Shown: positions 40,742 through 49,993, numbered from the stretch's first letter. The stretch is DNA of 64,000 bases from Pacificimonas aurantium (GCF_020092905.1 NZ_JAGSGB010000001.1:372001-436000), one strand, 5' to 3'. Numbers and translations are program-made. The notes: generated by a model from the letters alone, not told the origin.

Positions 40742-41173
40742 CTAGCGCGCGAAGATGTAAAGTCGCCTGATCAGCCAGACAGCGAAGAAACTGACGCCGA
40801 TCGCGAACAGCTTGGCAAGCCGCGGGTCGAAGCCGAGCTGCGTCCCGGCCCCGACAATTCCAGTAGTCAGTGCAAGGCCGACGAGTGCTGACAGGATGAA
40901 AAGGCCCTTTTGCCGTCGCCGCTCCTCGGAGCCGCGACCTGCGGCTTCCAACGCGAAAACCAACCGGGAGGCCAGCAGCCAGTGGACCAGGATGCCCAGC
41001 GAATAGCCAAGGGCAGCCGCCAGCCGCTCGTCCGCGCCAATGACCAGCAGCCGGTCCAGCGTCAGCACGTCCGCGACGAGCGCAGCCGCGCTCACGGCGA
41101 CATAGGCCGCGAAACTCCGGTCGAGGCCCAGACGGCCCACAACCCCGGTCAGCGTGGCGTCAGCGTCCTTCAC
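40742..41173 (-). CDS. GtrA-family membrane protein, 143 aa
   Basis: Four hydrophobic segments (about 18-38, 51-72, 91-112, 118-138) and the LDRLLVIGADERLAAALGYSLGILVHWLLASRLVF pattern of GtrA proteins, which assist export or flipping of glycosylated polyprenyl phosphates. It sits between the FAD oxidoreductase and GT-C-like genes, 12 bases from the latter. Confidence 0.8.
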   Translation of the reverse strand: MKDADATLTGVVGRLGLDRSFAAYVAVSAAALVADVLTLDRLLVIGADERLAAALGYSLGILVHWLLASRLVFALEAAGRGSEERRRQKGLFILSALVGLALTTGIVGAGTQLGFDPRLAKLFAIGVSFFAVWLIRRLYIFAR

Positions 41174-41182
41174 GTGCGTGCG

Positions 41183-42700
41183 TCAGGCCGCCAGCTTGCG
41201 CGGCACCTGGCGGACCGAAGACAGTGCCTCCACGGCCCCCTCAAGCTCGCCCTCCGCGCCGGCCTCATGATATTCGGCGTCCTCGTTCACACACCAGACA
41301 TCGTGCTTGATGCGGCCCGCCTTGATATTCTCGACGGTCAGCATTGCCGTCATCATGGCGTGGTCCTGATTGTTATATTTGTGCATGCCGTTGCGACCAA
41401 CGAGGTGAAGCGTCGGATAGGCCTCGGCCAGTTCGGCCCGCATGGCATCCACATTCGCGGCATAGGCATCGTCGTAGACGGGGTAGGCCTTCTCCTGACG
41501 CACGACGAGGCCGCCCTCGATATCGGCGGGGTCGCAAAGCCCCAGCTGGGCAAGTTCCTTCTTCGCGAGTTCGACGAGATCGGCATCCTTCGAAGACCAG
41601 AGCCCGTCGCCTTCGAAGCAGAAATATTCGAGGCCTACGCAAGCCATATCGTCGTCGGGGATCATCTCCGGCGACCAGGAGCGGAAGTTCTGGATGCGTC
41701 CGACTAGGACACGCGGGTCGTGAATGTAGATCCAGTTGTCGGGGAACAGATCCTTCGACTTCACCATCACGGCGACAGTCAGAAAGTCGCGATATTTCAG
41801 GTTCATCGCATTGGTCGTGGTCTTCGGCAACGGATGCAGGCGGCTGGCCAGCTCGCGCATGGGAGCGGAAGAGATGACGTGCGCCGCATTGATCGTGACG
41901 ACGTCGCCTTCTCCCGTCTTGGCAAGGACACGCCACCTGCCGCTCGCCTTGTCCTCAGACAGCTGATGCAGCGAGTGATCCATCAGGACCTGATTGCCGC
42001 CCTCGACCACCGAATCGCGAGCGGCCTCCCACATCATGCCGGGGCCCTTGCGCGGATAGCGAAAGGTCTCGAGCAATGTCTTTGCTTCCATGCCGTCGTT
42101 GGGGCGCTTGTTCAGGCCAAGCGATCGTTTCACGCCGTCGAGTACAGCCCCGCCGAGCGAAAGCCCCTTGATCCGCTGCGCCGCCCAGTCGGCCGAAATC
42201 TCGTCGCACTGCATGCCCCACACCTTTTCGGTGTAGGTCTTGAAGAAGATTCCGAAGAGCTTTTCGCCGAACTGGTTCGATACCCAGTCCTGGAAACTCT
42301 TCACGTCTTTCTTCGGGAACAGCTTCGCCTTCGCATAGCTGAGCATGCAGAAGGCCGAGCGGAGAATCCCCAGATTGCCGAGCGCCTCGAAGGCGCGCAG
42401 GGGATAGGAGTAGAACTTACCTTCGTAATAGATGCGGCTCATGCGCGGACGCTGGATGAAGTCGTCCGGCAGGATCTCGTTCCAGAGGTCGACGACCTGC
42501 TTCGACTTCGAGAAAAAGCGGTGTCCGCCAATGTCGAACCGGTAACCGTCATGTTCCACCGTGCGGCTGATGCCGCCGACATAGGTGGAATCCTTCTCGA
42601 TGACCGTGACGGAATAGCCCTCTTTCGTCAGCAGGTAAGCGGCGGTCAGCCCCGCCGGTCCCGCGCCGATAATCGCGACGTCCGTACTTTTGCTCGTCAT
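41183..42700 (-). CDS. FAD/NAD-dependent oxidoreductase, UDP-galactopyranose-mutase-like, 505 aa
   Basis: The N-terminal FAD fold has VAIIGAGPAGLTAAYLLTKEGYSVTVIEKD (8-37) and the GGISRTVEHDGYRFDIGGHRFFSKS motif (about 42-66), typical of the UGM/protoporphyrinogen-oxidase-like group. The C-terminal region contains GRIQNFRSWSPEMIPDDD and HLVGRNGMHKYNNQDHAMM (FAD-contacting). Enzymes of this group found beside GtrA are thought to modify a sugar or a lipid-linked sugar; exact substrate is unknown. First gene of the three-gene operon. Confidence 0.75.
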   Translation of the reverse strand: MTSKSTDVAIIGAGPAGLTAAYLLTKEGYSVTVIEKDSTYVGGISRTVEHDGYRFDIGGHRFFSKSKQVVDLWNEILPDDFIQRPRMSRIYYEGKFYSYPLRAFEALGNLGILRSAFCMLSYAKAKLFPKKDVKSFQDWVSNQFGEKLFGIFFKTYTEKVWGMQCDEISADWAAQRIKGLSLGGAVLDGVKRSLGLNKRPNDGMEAKTLLETFRYPRKGPGMMWEAARDSVVEGGNQVLMDHSLHQLSEDKASGRWRVLAKTGEGDVVTINAAHVISSAPMRELASRLHPLPKTTTNAMNLKYRDFLTVAVMVKSKDLFPDNWIYIHDPRVLVGRIQNFRSWSPEMIPDDDMACVGLEYFCFEGDGLWSSKDADLVELAKKELAQLGLCDPADIEGGLVVRQEKAYPVYDDAYAANVDAMRAELAEAYPTLHLVGRNGMHKYNNQDHAMMTAMLTVENIKAGRIKHDVWCVNEDAEYHEAGAEGELEGAVEALSSVRQVPRKLAA

Positions 42701-42807
42701 CCGGCCCCACTCCTTCGCTCAACGCTCAGGACCTTCTGGGGGAGGAGGTTTAAAGACGAGGTTAACGGTTCGTGCGCTCTGCCGCGACGCGGGACGAGCG
42801 AGGCGGA

Positions 42808-44043
42808 CTATTCGTCCGTTTCGGCGCGGTTACGCTCCCCCAGAAGCCGCAGGCGCAGGGCATTGAGGCGAATGAAGCCCTGCGCATCGCGCTGGTCGTA
42901 CCGGCCCGCATCCTCTTCGAACGTAACGACGTCCTGGCTGTAGAGATTGAACTTCCGGTCCGTCTTGCGGCCAACGACGTCCGCGCGGCCCTTGTAGAGC
43001 TTCAGGCGTACCGTTCCCGAGACGTTTTCCTGGCTCTTGTCGATCGCTGCCTGCATCATTTCGCGTTCCGGCGAAAACCAGAAACCGTTGTAGATCAGCT
43101 CGGCATAGCGGGGCATCAGTTCGTCCTTCAGATGCGCCGCGCCCCGGTCGAGCGTGAGCTGTTCAATCCCCCTGTGCGCGGCCAGCAGGATCGTGCCGCC
43201 CGGCGTTTCGTACATGCCGCGCGACTTCATGCCCACGAAGCGGTTTTCCACGAGGTCCAAACGACCAATTCCGTGCGTCCGGCCAAGCTCGTTTAGCTTT
43301 GCCAGAAGGGTGGCCGGCGACATCGCTTCGCCGTTCAGGCTGTTCGCATCCCCGCTTCCGAAGCCGAGCGTGATATATTCGGGCGTGTCGGGCGCGGATT
43401 CCGGATCGTTCGTCCGCGAGTAGACATAGTCCGGCGTTTCTTCCCACGGATCTTCGAGCACCTTCCCCTCCGAGGACGTGTGAAGAAGGTTGGCATCGGT
43501 CGAAAAGGGCGCTTCCCCGCGCTTGTCCTTCGGCACCGACAGTCCGTTGGCTTCTGCATATTCGATCAGCTTCGTGCGGCTGGTCAGGTCCCATTCGCGC
43601 CACGGTGCGATCACCCGGATATCGGGATCGAGACCATAATAGCCGAGTTCGAAGCGAACCTGATCGTTACCCTTGCCGGTTGCGCCGTGGGCGACGGCAT
43701 CGGCGCCGACCTCGTGCGCGATCTCGATCTGCCGTTTGGCGATCAGGGGACGCGCGATCGCCGTCCCGAGCAGATAGAGCCCTTCGTAAAGCGCATTCGC
43801 CCTGATCATCGGGTAGACATAATCCCGCACGAATTCCTCGCGCAGGTCCTCGATGAAGATATGTTCCGGCTTCACGCCCGCTGCCAGCGCCTTCTCCCGC
43901 GCGGGGTCCAGTTCTTCGCCCTGGCCGAGGTCGGCCGTGAAGGTCACGACTTCGCAGCCATAATGGTCCTGCAGCCATTTCAGGATCACACTGGTATCGA
44001 GGCCGCCCGAATAGGCGAGCACAACGCGGGAAACTTGGGACAT
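42808..44043 (-). CDS. argG: Argininosuccinate synthase, 411 aa
   Basis: The start at 44043 ([19 protein letters not shown]) puts the PP-loop motif AYSGGLDTS at about residue 10. Further signatures: [17 protein letters not shown] and PWREWDL. It joins citrulline and aspartate with ATP to argininosuccinate in arginine synthesis. The frame is open upstream for 67 more codons, but that stretch lies in a structured leader and is not family-like. GGAGCC, 10 nt upstream, may be the ribosome site; it lies just after a terminator hairpin. Confidence 0.96.
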   Translation of the reverse strand: MSQVSRVVLAYSGGLDTSVILKWLQDHYGCEVVTFTADLGQGEELDPAREKALAAGVKPEHIFIEDLREEFVRDYVYPMIRANALYEGLYLLGTAIARPLIAKRQIEIAHEVGADAVAHGATGKGNDQVRFELGYYGLDPDIRVIAPWREWDLTSRTKLIEYAEANGLSVPKDKRGEAPFSTDANLLHTSSEGKVLEDPWEETPDYVYSRTNDPESAPDTPEYITLGFGSGDANSLNGEAMSPATLLAKLNELGRTHGIGRLDLVENRFVGMKSRGMYETPGGTILLAAHRGIEQLTLDRGAAHLKDELMPRYAELIYNGFWFSPEREMMQAAIDKSQENVSGTVRLKLYKGRADVVGRKTDRKFNLYSQDVVTFEEDAGRYDQRDAQGFIRLNALRLRLLGERNRAETDE

Positions 44044-44061
44044 AGGGAGATGGGGCTCCTG

Positions 44062-44098
44062 AAAAAAAACGCAGAGGAACACCCTCTGCGAAAAAAAA
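44062..44098 (-). terminator. Intrinsic terminator in the argG leader
   Basis: On the minus strand an 8-bp stem CGCAGAGG/CCTCTGCG (plus-strand positions 44070-44077 and 44083-44090) with loop GTGTT is followed by eight Ts (44069-44062) and preceded by eight Ts. It sits only about 20 bases upstream of the argG ATG, on the argG coding strand. With no gene ending here, it is best read as an attenuator that transcription must pass to express argG. Confidence 0.7.
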
Positions 44099-44149
44099 GG
44101 CGGGGGGCGCAAGGGATGCCTGCTTCCCATATCGTAAAAGAGGATAAGA

Positions 44150-44187
44150 CGGCAGCGAACCACGTCCCCCACCTCCGGTCGCTGCCG
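44150..44187 (-). other. Hairpin in argG leader
   Basis: Nine-base perfect inverted repeat CGGCAGCGA (44150-44158) and TCGCTGCCG (44179-44187) with a 20-nt intervening region. It lies between the upstream palindrome and the terminator, so the leader can fold into several stems. Confidence 0.5.
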
Positions 44188-44200
44188 ATCTGACGCGCCA

Positions 44201-44212
44201 CGAACCGGTTCG
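44201..44212. other. 12-bp palindrome CGAACCGGTTCG
   Basis: Perfect palindrome in the region between argG and the divergent hydroxylase gene. It may be a dimeric regulator site or part of the leader RNA fold. No partner regulator is visible. Confidence 0.4.
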
Positions 44213-44248
44213 CCCCTTACCCGGTTCACGAAGTGGCGCCGCAACGGA

Positions 44249-44286
44249 GAGCCGGTGCCGAGTTACGTCCCTACAGGCACCGGCTC
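44249..44286. other. 11-bp stem hairpin between argG and hydroxylase genes
   Basis: GAGCCGGTGCC (44249-44259) pairs perfectly with GGCACCGGCTC (44276-44286) around a 16-nt loop. Together with the stems at 44150-44187 and 44062-44098 it makes a leader of about 225 nt with at least three stable hairpins upstream of argG. I see no small gene in 44044-44362. Confidence 0.5.
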
Positions 44287-44362
44287 ATCCCACCTCAAAC
44301 CTCTTCTGCTTCTTTGACCGGCGCCCCTCGCCGCGGCAGACGCCGCAGGCTAGACCCGAACG

Positions 44363-45175
44363 ATGTCACGACCCGTTGTCCGCGCCGCCATATTCGGTCT
44401 GGCAGCCTTTGCCGTGGCCGCGGCCCTGCGCCGGGAAGACCGGAAACCGCTGAGAACGCCTCGCCTACCGGCACATCGGCGCCAGTTCGACAACCTGATC
44501 CTAGGCGCCGGCAGCCTCCTCGCCGCACAGGTCGTCCAACGGCAACTTCTGGGCCCCCTGCTCGAGGCGGATGCGGGACGATGCGGCGCCGTCCGCATGC
44601 TCCCGGCCTCCATCCGGCCGGTTGCCGCCTTTCTCGCCCTGGACTGGGCAATGTACTGGTGGCACCGCGCAACTCACAGGGTACCGCTATTGTGGCGGCT
44701 GCACCGCGTGCACCATGTCGACCTGGACCTGGATATGTCGACGGCCATCCGGTTTCACGCCCTCGATCAGTTGGTGTCAGCGCCGACCCGCGCCGCAATG
44801 ATCCTGTTCGTGGGACCCGATGCGCGAGCGCACGCTCGCTGGAATCTCTTCTTCTTCGCCAGCGTCCTGTTTCACCATGCAAATGTACGGCTGCCTCGCG
44901 GTCTGGAGGAGAGGCTTGCGTGGGTCCTGACGACGCCGCGCATGCATGGAATCCACCACATGGCGCGCCGCGACGCCACAGATTCCAACTGGACGAGCGG
45001 GCTCAGCTTCTGGGATCGCCTGCATGGCAGCTTCCGTATGGACCTGAACGACGAGGCGCTCCCCATCGGCGTTCCCGGCTATCCGGATCAGCTCGGCGTC
45101 GCGGCCTCGCTGGCGCTGCCCGCCGCGCCTTCCGCAGATGACTGGAGCAGCCGCCGCTCGGCATCGAACATGTAG
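44363..45175 (+). CDS. Sterol desaturase/fatty acid hydroxylase superfamily protein, 270 aa
   Basis: Di-iron His motifs: HRATH (about 108-112), HRVHH (about 121-125) and HGIHH (about 197-201). Hydrophobic segments precede and separate them. It should hydroxylate or desaturate a lipid in the membrane. The C-terminal 30 residues overlap the 3' end of the convergent cyclopropane-synthase gene by 88 bases; both genes have plausible endings. Confidence 0.8.
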   Translation: MSRPVVRAAIFGLAAFAVAAALRREDRKPLRTPRLPAHRRQFDNLILGAGSLLAAQVVQRQLLGPLLEADAGRCGAVRMLPASIRPVAAFLALDWAMYWWHRATHRVPLLWRLHRVHHVDLDLDMSTAIRFHALDQLVSAPTRAAMILFVGPDARAHARWNLFFFASVLFHHANVRLPRGLEERLAWVLTTPRMHGIHHMARRDATDSNWTSGLSFWDRLHGSFRMDLNDEALPIGVPGYPDQLGVAASLALPAAPSADDWSSRRSASNM

Positions 45176-46356
45176 TCGCGCGTCAGCGGGACGGCGTCCC
45201 TGTGCCGGGAAAGCTGGATCTGCAGGTTCATATGGCCGCCATTCTCGAACGCCCCGCGCGAACCCGCGAGATAGAACAGCCACATCCGGTAAAAACGCTC
45301 GTCGAACAGGCGCACGATTTCCTCACGCGCGAATTTCGTACGGCGCAGCCAAGCATCCAGCGTCTTGGCATAATGGAGCCGCAGCACCTCGATATCGGTG
45401 ATCCAGAGATATTCGTTCTCGATCGCCGGCGCGATCTCGCTGAGCGCGGGAGCATAGCCGCCGGGGAAGATATATTTTCGCGTGAAACTGTCGGTCTCGC
45501 CCGGACCGTCGGCGCGCCCGATCGTATGAATGAGAGCGACGCCGTCTTCGGTCAGGAGGTCACGGATCTTACCGAAGAAGGTCCGGTATTGCGGCACGCC
45601 CACATGTTCGAACATGCCCACGGAGACGATGCGATCGTAGCGGCCGGGAAGTTGCCGGTAGTCGATGAGCTCGAACCGGACCTGGTCCGCCACGTCGGCC
45701 TCCGCCGCGCGGCGCCGAGCGACGGCAAGCTGCTCCTCTGACAGCGTGACCCCCGTGACCTGCACGCCCGCAACCCGGTTCAGGTAGAGCGCCATCCCGC
45801 CCCAGCCGCAGCCAATGTCGAGCACATGCTGGCCTTCCTCGAGCAGCAGTTTGGCGGCGATGTGCGCCTTCTTGTCGTGCTGGGCGGTTTCCAGGTCTTC
45901 GACGCCCGGTCGGTAGTAGGCACAGCTATATTGCCGGTCGGCATCGAGAAAGAGGTCGTAGAGCCTGTCAGACAAGTCGTAGTGATGGGCAACATTCCGC
46001 CGGGCGATGCGCGGCTTGTTGCGCTGGTACAACCGGTTCAGCGCCCGTCCGGTCTCTGCGATGCCCCCCCGCGCGCGGTTGTCGTAGGTCCAGCGCGCAT
46101 TGAGACTGACCAGCTCAAGCAGCGCCTCTATGTCGTCGCCGACAATCTGGAGATCGCCCTCCATATAGGCCTCGGCCGCGCCGAGCGCAGGGTCGCGGGC
46201 AATCCTTCGCGCGACCGAAGAGCGCGCAAAGCGGACGGTGACTTCAGGGCCGGTATCTCCGCCGGGACCGAAGCATTCTTCGCGCCACCCGGGACTGCGA
46301 ACGACGAGCCGGCCTTTCTTCACCAGCCGCTTCAAAACCGGTGTCAGAATCAGCAT
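45088..46356 (-). CDS. cfa: Cyclopropane-fatty-acid-phospholipid synthase, 422 aa
   Basis: SAM-binding motif VLDIGCGWGGMALYL (about 171-185), N-terminal NVAHHYDLSDRLYDLFLDADRQYSCAYY (about 122-149), VSVGMFEHVG and the C-terminal family region LRLHYAKTLDAWLRR with RMWLFYLAGSRGAFENG. It adds a methylene to unsaturated acyl chains of phospholipids. The last 18 residues (QSSAEGAAGSASEAATPS) look like a low-complexity extension made by the overlap with the hydroxylase gene. Confidence 0.88.
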   Translation of the reverse strand: MLILTPVLKRLVKKGRLVVRSPGWREECFGPGGDTGPEVTVRFARSSVARRIARDPALGAAEAYMEGDLQIVGDDIEALLELVSLNARWTYDNRARGGIAETGRALNRLYQRNKPRIARRNVAHHYDLSDRLYDLFLDADRQYSCAYYRPGVEDLETAQHDKKAHIAAKLLLEEGQHVLDIGCGWGGMALYLNRVAGVQVTGVTLSEEQLAVARRRAAEADVADQVRFELIDYRQLPGRYDRIVSVGMFEHVGVPQYRTFFGKIRDLLTEDGVALIHTIGRADGPGETDSFTRKYIFPGGYAPALSEIAPAIENEYLWITDIEVLRLHYAKTLDAWLRRTKFAREEIVRLFDERFYRMWLFYLAGSRGAFENGGHMNLQIQLSRHRDAVPLTRDYMFDAERRLLQSSAEGAAGSASEAATPS

Positions 46357-46417
46357 CTAAACAGCACCAAGCCTCCGGCAATTCGCGAAATTCGGCCATT
46401 TATGCTACGTAAGCGAG

Positions 46418-47035
46418 ATGGTCACTTCAACATCCGCAATGTCGCCTTCTCTGCAAACCGCAAGCGCGCTCCCGGCACGGCGCGAGCGCCTGAAACGCTT
46501 TGTCGCGCTGAAAGCGGAAGCCCGCGCCTGGCGAATTGCCGCCATATTGCTGTTCGTTGCCGCAAGTTTGATGATGTTCCGACTTTTGTCGGCGCCCGAG
46601 CCGGTGGCGGACGATGGTCCCGTCCTCCTCGGTGCCGGAAAGGCCGGCGTCGACCTGCCCGAACCTGCGGCCGAGGAACTCGCGGCTGCCGAGGCGAGCG
46701 CCGAAGCTGCCCTGCCCGACGCCGACGTCGCGGCGCCGGCCAGCCCCGCGGGGGAAGGTCAGGCTAGCTATTACGGCCCGGGCCTCGAGGGGAACCCCAC
46801 GGCGAGCGGCGAGACCTTCGATCCCGAGAAACTGACCGCAGCCCATCGCAGCCTGCCCATCGGCAGTATGGTTCGGGTGACCCACAGCCGCAGCGGAGAG
46901 AGCGTAACGGTGCGCATCAACGACCGGGGTCCCTTCCACGGCAACCGGATCATCGACCTGTCGGTTGCCGCGGCCAGGGAACTTGGAATGCTGAATTCGG
47001 GAACCGCCCGAGTGCGTCTGGAACTGCTCGACTGA
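46418..47035 (+). CDS. rlpA: RlpA-like septal ring protein (double-psi beta-barrel), 205 aa
   Basis: An N-terminal cytoplasmic tail is followed by a membrane segment (about 40-60, WRIAAILLFVAASLMMFRLL), a long Ala/Glu/Pro linker and a C-terminal DPBB domain (about 113-205): GQASYYGPGLEGNPTASGETFDPEKLTAAHRSLPIGSMVRVT and VRINDRGPFHGNRIIDLSVAAARELGM. RlpA proteins act on naked glycan strands. This one is membrane-anchored, not a lipoprotein. It abuts the M20 gene (convergent). Confidence 0.8.
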   Translation: MVTSTSAMSPSLQTASALPARRERLKRFVALKAEARAWRIAAILLFVAASLMMFRLLSAPEPVADDGPVLLGAGKAGVDLPEPAAEELAAAEASAEAALPDADVAAPASPAGEGQASYYGPGLEGNPTASGETFDPEKLTAAHRSLPIGSMVRVTHSRSGESVTVRINDRGPFHGNRIIDLSVAAARELGMLNSGTARVRLELLD

Positions 47036-48349
47036 TCAATCGGCTGCGAACAGTCGCAGCGCGGCCCCGATCATTGCCTCGGTGCCCATGGTGAGCGTGG
47101 GAAGGGGGTCGGGAGCGAATTTCGCACTGTGAAGCGACGGAAGACCGGTGCCGTCGCCACCTGCCGCCTCATAAACATCCCGGTCGACTGCACCGAGCCA
47201 GAACAATGTCGATTCCACGTCGCGATCTGCGCGATGATAACGGGCGAAGTCCTCACCCCCCATCACAGGATCCAGGGCAACGACGCGATCCTCGCCGAAC
47301 CGATCAGCGAAAGTGCTCATCAGGACCGAAGTCTGCTCCTCGGTGTTGAACAGGGCCGGCGTATAAATTTCGTCCCAGGTCACTTCCGGCCAGTTTTCTT
47401 CCTCGATCCCGGCCGAAATGGCCTCGCCGCGTGCAACGCGCTGTATCCCGGACAGGAGCGCCTCGCGGCGTTCGTCCGTGTAGGAGCGAACGGTGAGCTG
47501 CAGATGCGCGGTGTCGGGAATGATGTTGTGCTTCGTGCCGGCATTGAAGGCCCCCACGGTCACGACGGCGGCCTCCTGCGGATCGGTTTCCCGCGACACC
47601 AGCGTCTGCAGCGCCCCCACGATGCGGGAGGCGAGGACGATGGGATCCTTCGTCGTATGCGGGTAAGCGCCGTGACCACCGGATCCTTTGACGATGATGT
47701 CGACCGAATCGACATTGGCCATTGCGTAACCCGAGGCCATGCCGAGCGTGCCGGCCGGCATCGACGCGGAATCGTGCAATGCCACGGCGTGATCCGGTCT
47801 CGGAAAGCGCTCGTAGAGGCCATCGTTCAGCATTGCCCGCGCGCCGTGACCGGTTTCCTCCGCCGGCTGGGCGATCATCACGAGCGTTCCCGACCACTCG
47901 TCCCGGTTGGCTGCCAGATAACGGGCGGCGCCGACCCAGCTGGTCATATGCACATCATGGCCGCAGGCATGCATGACACCCGCCGGCGAACCATTTTCCA
48001 GCGTCACGGTCTTCGTACTGGCATAGGGCAGGTCGGTCTCCTCGGTCACAGGAAGGCCGTCCATGTCGGCGCGTAGCATGACCACCGGCCCGGTGCCGTT
48101 CTCGATGACCCCGACGACACCTGTGCCGCCCACCCCTTCGGTAACATCGAACCCTGCATCGCGGAGCTCTGCGGCCATGCGCGCCGCGGTCTCGACCTCC
48201 TGTCCCGACAATTCGGGATTCTGGTGAAGATGCTTGTAAAGGGAGACGAGTTCGTCGGCTTCCCCAGTGACGTAGTCGGACACCTCGTCTGCGAAGACAG
48301 GCGCAGGAATGGCACTGCCGAGCAGCGCGGCAAAAATGGCGAAACGCAT
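47036..48349 (-). CDS. M20D amidohydrolase, secreted, 437 aa
   Basis: Signal peptide MRFAIFAALLGSAIPAPVFA. Family marks: LHQNPELSGQEVETA (about 41-55), MHACGHDVHMTSWVGAA (metal Cys/His), IAQPAEETGHGARAML (bridging Glu) and GGEDFARYHR near the C-terminus. It removes an acyl or amide group from an amino-acid or peptide substrate (aminoacylase/hippurate hydrolase type). Encoded downstream of a flavin reductase on the same strand, 47 bases apart. Confidence 0.85.
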   Translation of the reverse strand: MRFAIFAALLGSAIPAPVFADEVSDYVTGEADELVSLYKHLHQNPELSGQEVETAARMAAELRDAGFDVTEGVGGTGVVGVIENGTGPVVMLRADMDGLPVTEETDLPYASTKTVTLENGSPAGVMHACGHDVHMTSWVGAARYLAANRDEWSGTLVMIAQPAEETGHGARAMLNDGLYERFPRPDHAVALHDSASMPAGTLGMASGYAMANVDSVDIIVKGSGGHGAYPHTTKDPIVLASRIVGALQTLVSRETDPQEAAVVTVGAFNAGTKHNIIPDTAHLQLTVRSYTDERREALLSGIQRVARGEAISAGIEEENWPEVTWDEIYTPALFNTEEQTSVLMSTFADRFGEDRVVALDPVMGGEDFARYHRADRDVESTLFWLGAVDRDVYEAAGGDGTGLPSLHSAKFAPDPLPTLTMGTEAMIGAALRLFAAD

Positions 48350-48396
48350 AGAAACTCTCCTTTTGCGGTGGTTCTGCCGCGAAGAATCGCCGCCGA

Positions 48397-49797
48397 CTAG
48401 GGGAGTTTGGAAAGAAAGCCGACCGCGCGCCGGACAAGCGGCGAAAACAGCTTGTCGCGATACAGGCCGTTCGCCGCCGCCTTCGAGACTTCGCCCAGCG
48501 TGGGGTAGGGCGCGATATAGCTGGTGATGTCGCGTACCGAGAGCCCCTTTGCCATTGCCAGCGCCCAGGGATGGATCAACTCGCCGGCATGCGGTCCGAC
48601 GATGGTGCAGCCGACCAGCTTCCCTTTCGACAGCACCAGCTTGATCTTGCCTGCGGTGCGCCGTTCCGCGCGAGCCCGGTCATTGTCCGCAAAACTTGCG
48701 CCCACGGTCGAGACATCGGGCTTCGCTTCCCGTGCCTTCGCTTCGGTCAGACCGACCTGCGCCAGTTCGGGGTCAGTATAGGTACACCAGGGCATCGCGC
48801 TCCAGTCGGCCTTGGCGGGAAGGCGAAAGACCGTGTTCCGGACGACAATGCCGCCATCATATCCTGCCGCATGGGTGAATTTCGGCCCTTCGCGGCAATC
48901 ACCGATCGCGAAGATCGACTTGTTGCTGGTGCGCAGCCGGTCGTCGACCTTGATGGCGCGGTCTGCCTCGACCCCGGCCGCGTCCAGCCCCAGATCGTCT
49001 ATGTTCGCGTCCCGGCCGACCGCCACGAGCAAATGCGATCCGCTCACCGTTCCGCCAGCCTTGAGGTGGAGCACCGGGCCGGCTTCGGACATGGAGGCGC
49101 GGGCGACTTCGCTCGACTCGCGGATCGTCACACCGTCTTCACGCAGCGCGTTGCGGACATGTTCGACGAACTCCGGATCGTCATTGCCCATGATGGAATG
49201 ACGCTCGACGATCGTAACCTCGGAACCGAGGCGGCGGAACGCCTGTCCAAGTTCGACGCCGATATTGCCGCCGCCGAGGATGACCAGATGCTCCGGCTGC
49301 TCGGAAAGATTCCAGATCGTTTCGTTGGTCAGGAAGGGAATGTCGGACAATCCGTCGAGCGGCGGTATGAACGGGCGAGAGCCAGTCGCCAGAACGATAT
49401 GCCTGGCATCAAAACGGCGGCCGTCCGCCTCGATTTCCTTGCGTCCGACGAGCCGGGCGCGTGCTCGCACGACCTCGGCGCCCAGCCTCTCGAATCGCTC
49501 CACGCTGTCATGGGGGGCAATCGACGCGATCACTTCCTGAACATGAGCCATGACACGCGGAAAGTTCACGCGCGGCGATGCCTCGATACCGAACTCCCCG
49601 GATTTTGCCGCGGCGTGAGCACGGTCGGCAGCCGCAATGAGAGATTTGGACGGCACACAGCCGAAGTTCAGGCAGTCGCCGCCCATTTCCCGCGCCTCAA
49701 AGAGAACCGTCTTCAGGCCAAGCTGGGCTGCCCCTGCGGCAACCGACAAACCACCCGAGCCGGCACCGATAATGGCTATGTCGTATGAGCTACTCAT
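48397..49797 (-). CDS. FAD-dependent disulfide oxidoreductase, mercuric-reductase-like, 466 aa
   Basis: FAD fold IAIIGAGSGGLSVAAGAAQLGLKTVLFEA (8-36), redox cysteines GGDCLNFGCVPSKSL (CxxxxC, about 39-53), NAD-binding LVILGGGNIGVELGQAFRRLGSEVTIVE and SKAIFAIGDC near the second FAD contact. No N-terminal HMA (MerP-like) domain and no C-terminal Cys pair typical of MerA, so it is probably a general or lipoamide-type reductase rather than a mercury-detoxifying enzyme. No mer genes lie nearby. Confidence 0.85.
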   Translation of the reverse strand: MSSSYDIAIIGAGSGGLSVAAGAAQLGLKTVLFEAREMGGDCLNFGCVPSKSLIAAADRAHAAAKSGEFGIEASPRVNFPRVMAHVQEVIASIAPHDSVERFERLGAEVVRARARLVGRKEIEADGRRFDARHIVLATGSRPFIPPLDGLSDIPFLTNETIWNLSEQPEHLVILGGGNIGVELGQAFRRLGSEVTIVERHSIMGNDDPEFVEHVRNALREDGVTIRESSEVARASMSEAGPVLHLKAGGTVSGSHLLVAVGRDANIDDLGLDAAGVEADRAIKVDDRLRTSNKSIFAIGDCREGPKFTHAAGYDGGIVVRNTVFRLPAKADWSAMPWCTYTDPELAQVGLTEAKAREAKPDVSTVGASFADNDRARAERRTAGKIKLVLSKGKLVGCTIVGPHAGELIHPWALAMAKGLSVRDITSYIAPYPTLGEVSKAAANGLYRDKLFSPLVRRAVGFLSKLP

Positions 49798-49933
49798 TGC
49801 CTCTCCCTCGTTGTTGTTTCGGCGCCCGGCATAGACGGGTTACCGATCACCCGATGCTGGCAGCAACGGACGCAGCCTCCGACATTTCATTTTCTCAATA
49901 AATTTGCGCGCAACATATACCGGTAAAATTGAG

Positions 49934-49980
49934 CGGGCCGCGGGAGCGTTCAGGGGGGGGGCGTTCGCTCCGGCGGCCCG
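49934..49980. repeat. Inverted repeat (15 bp, one mismatch) with a G9 loop
   Basis: CGGGCCGCGGGAGCG (49934-49948) pairs with CGCTCCGGCGGCCCG (49966-49980) except at one position. The 17-nt loop includes nine consecutive G (49953-49961). Confidence 0.6.
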
Positions 49981-49993
49981 TCTCTTGGGCAGG

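Noticed and set aside
44044-44244. 67-codon N-terminal extension of ArgG, rich in Arg codons
   Set aside because: Not family-like and lies in a leader with a terminator; no stop separates it from argG, so it is not a classical arginine leader peptide either.
48397-49797. Mercury resistance reductase (MerA)
   Set aside because: CxxxxC redox site fits the broad family, but the HMA domain, C-terminal Cys pair and any mer neighbours are missing.
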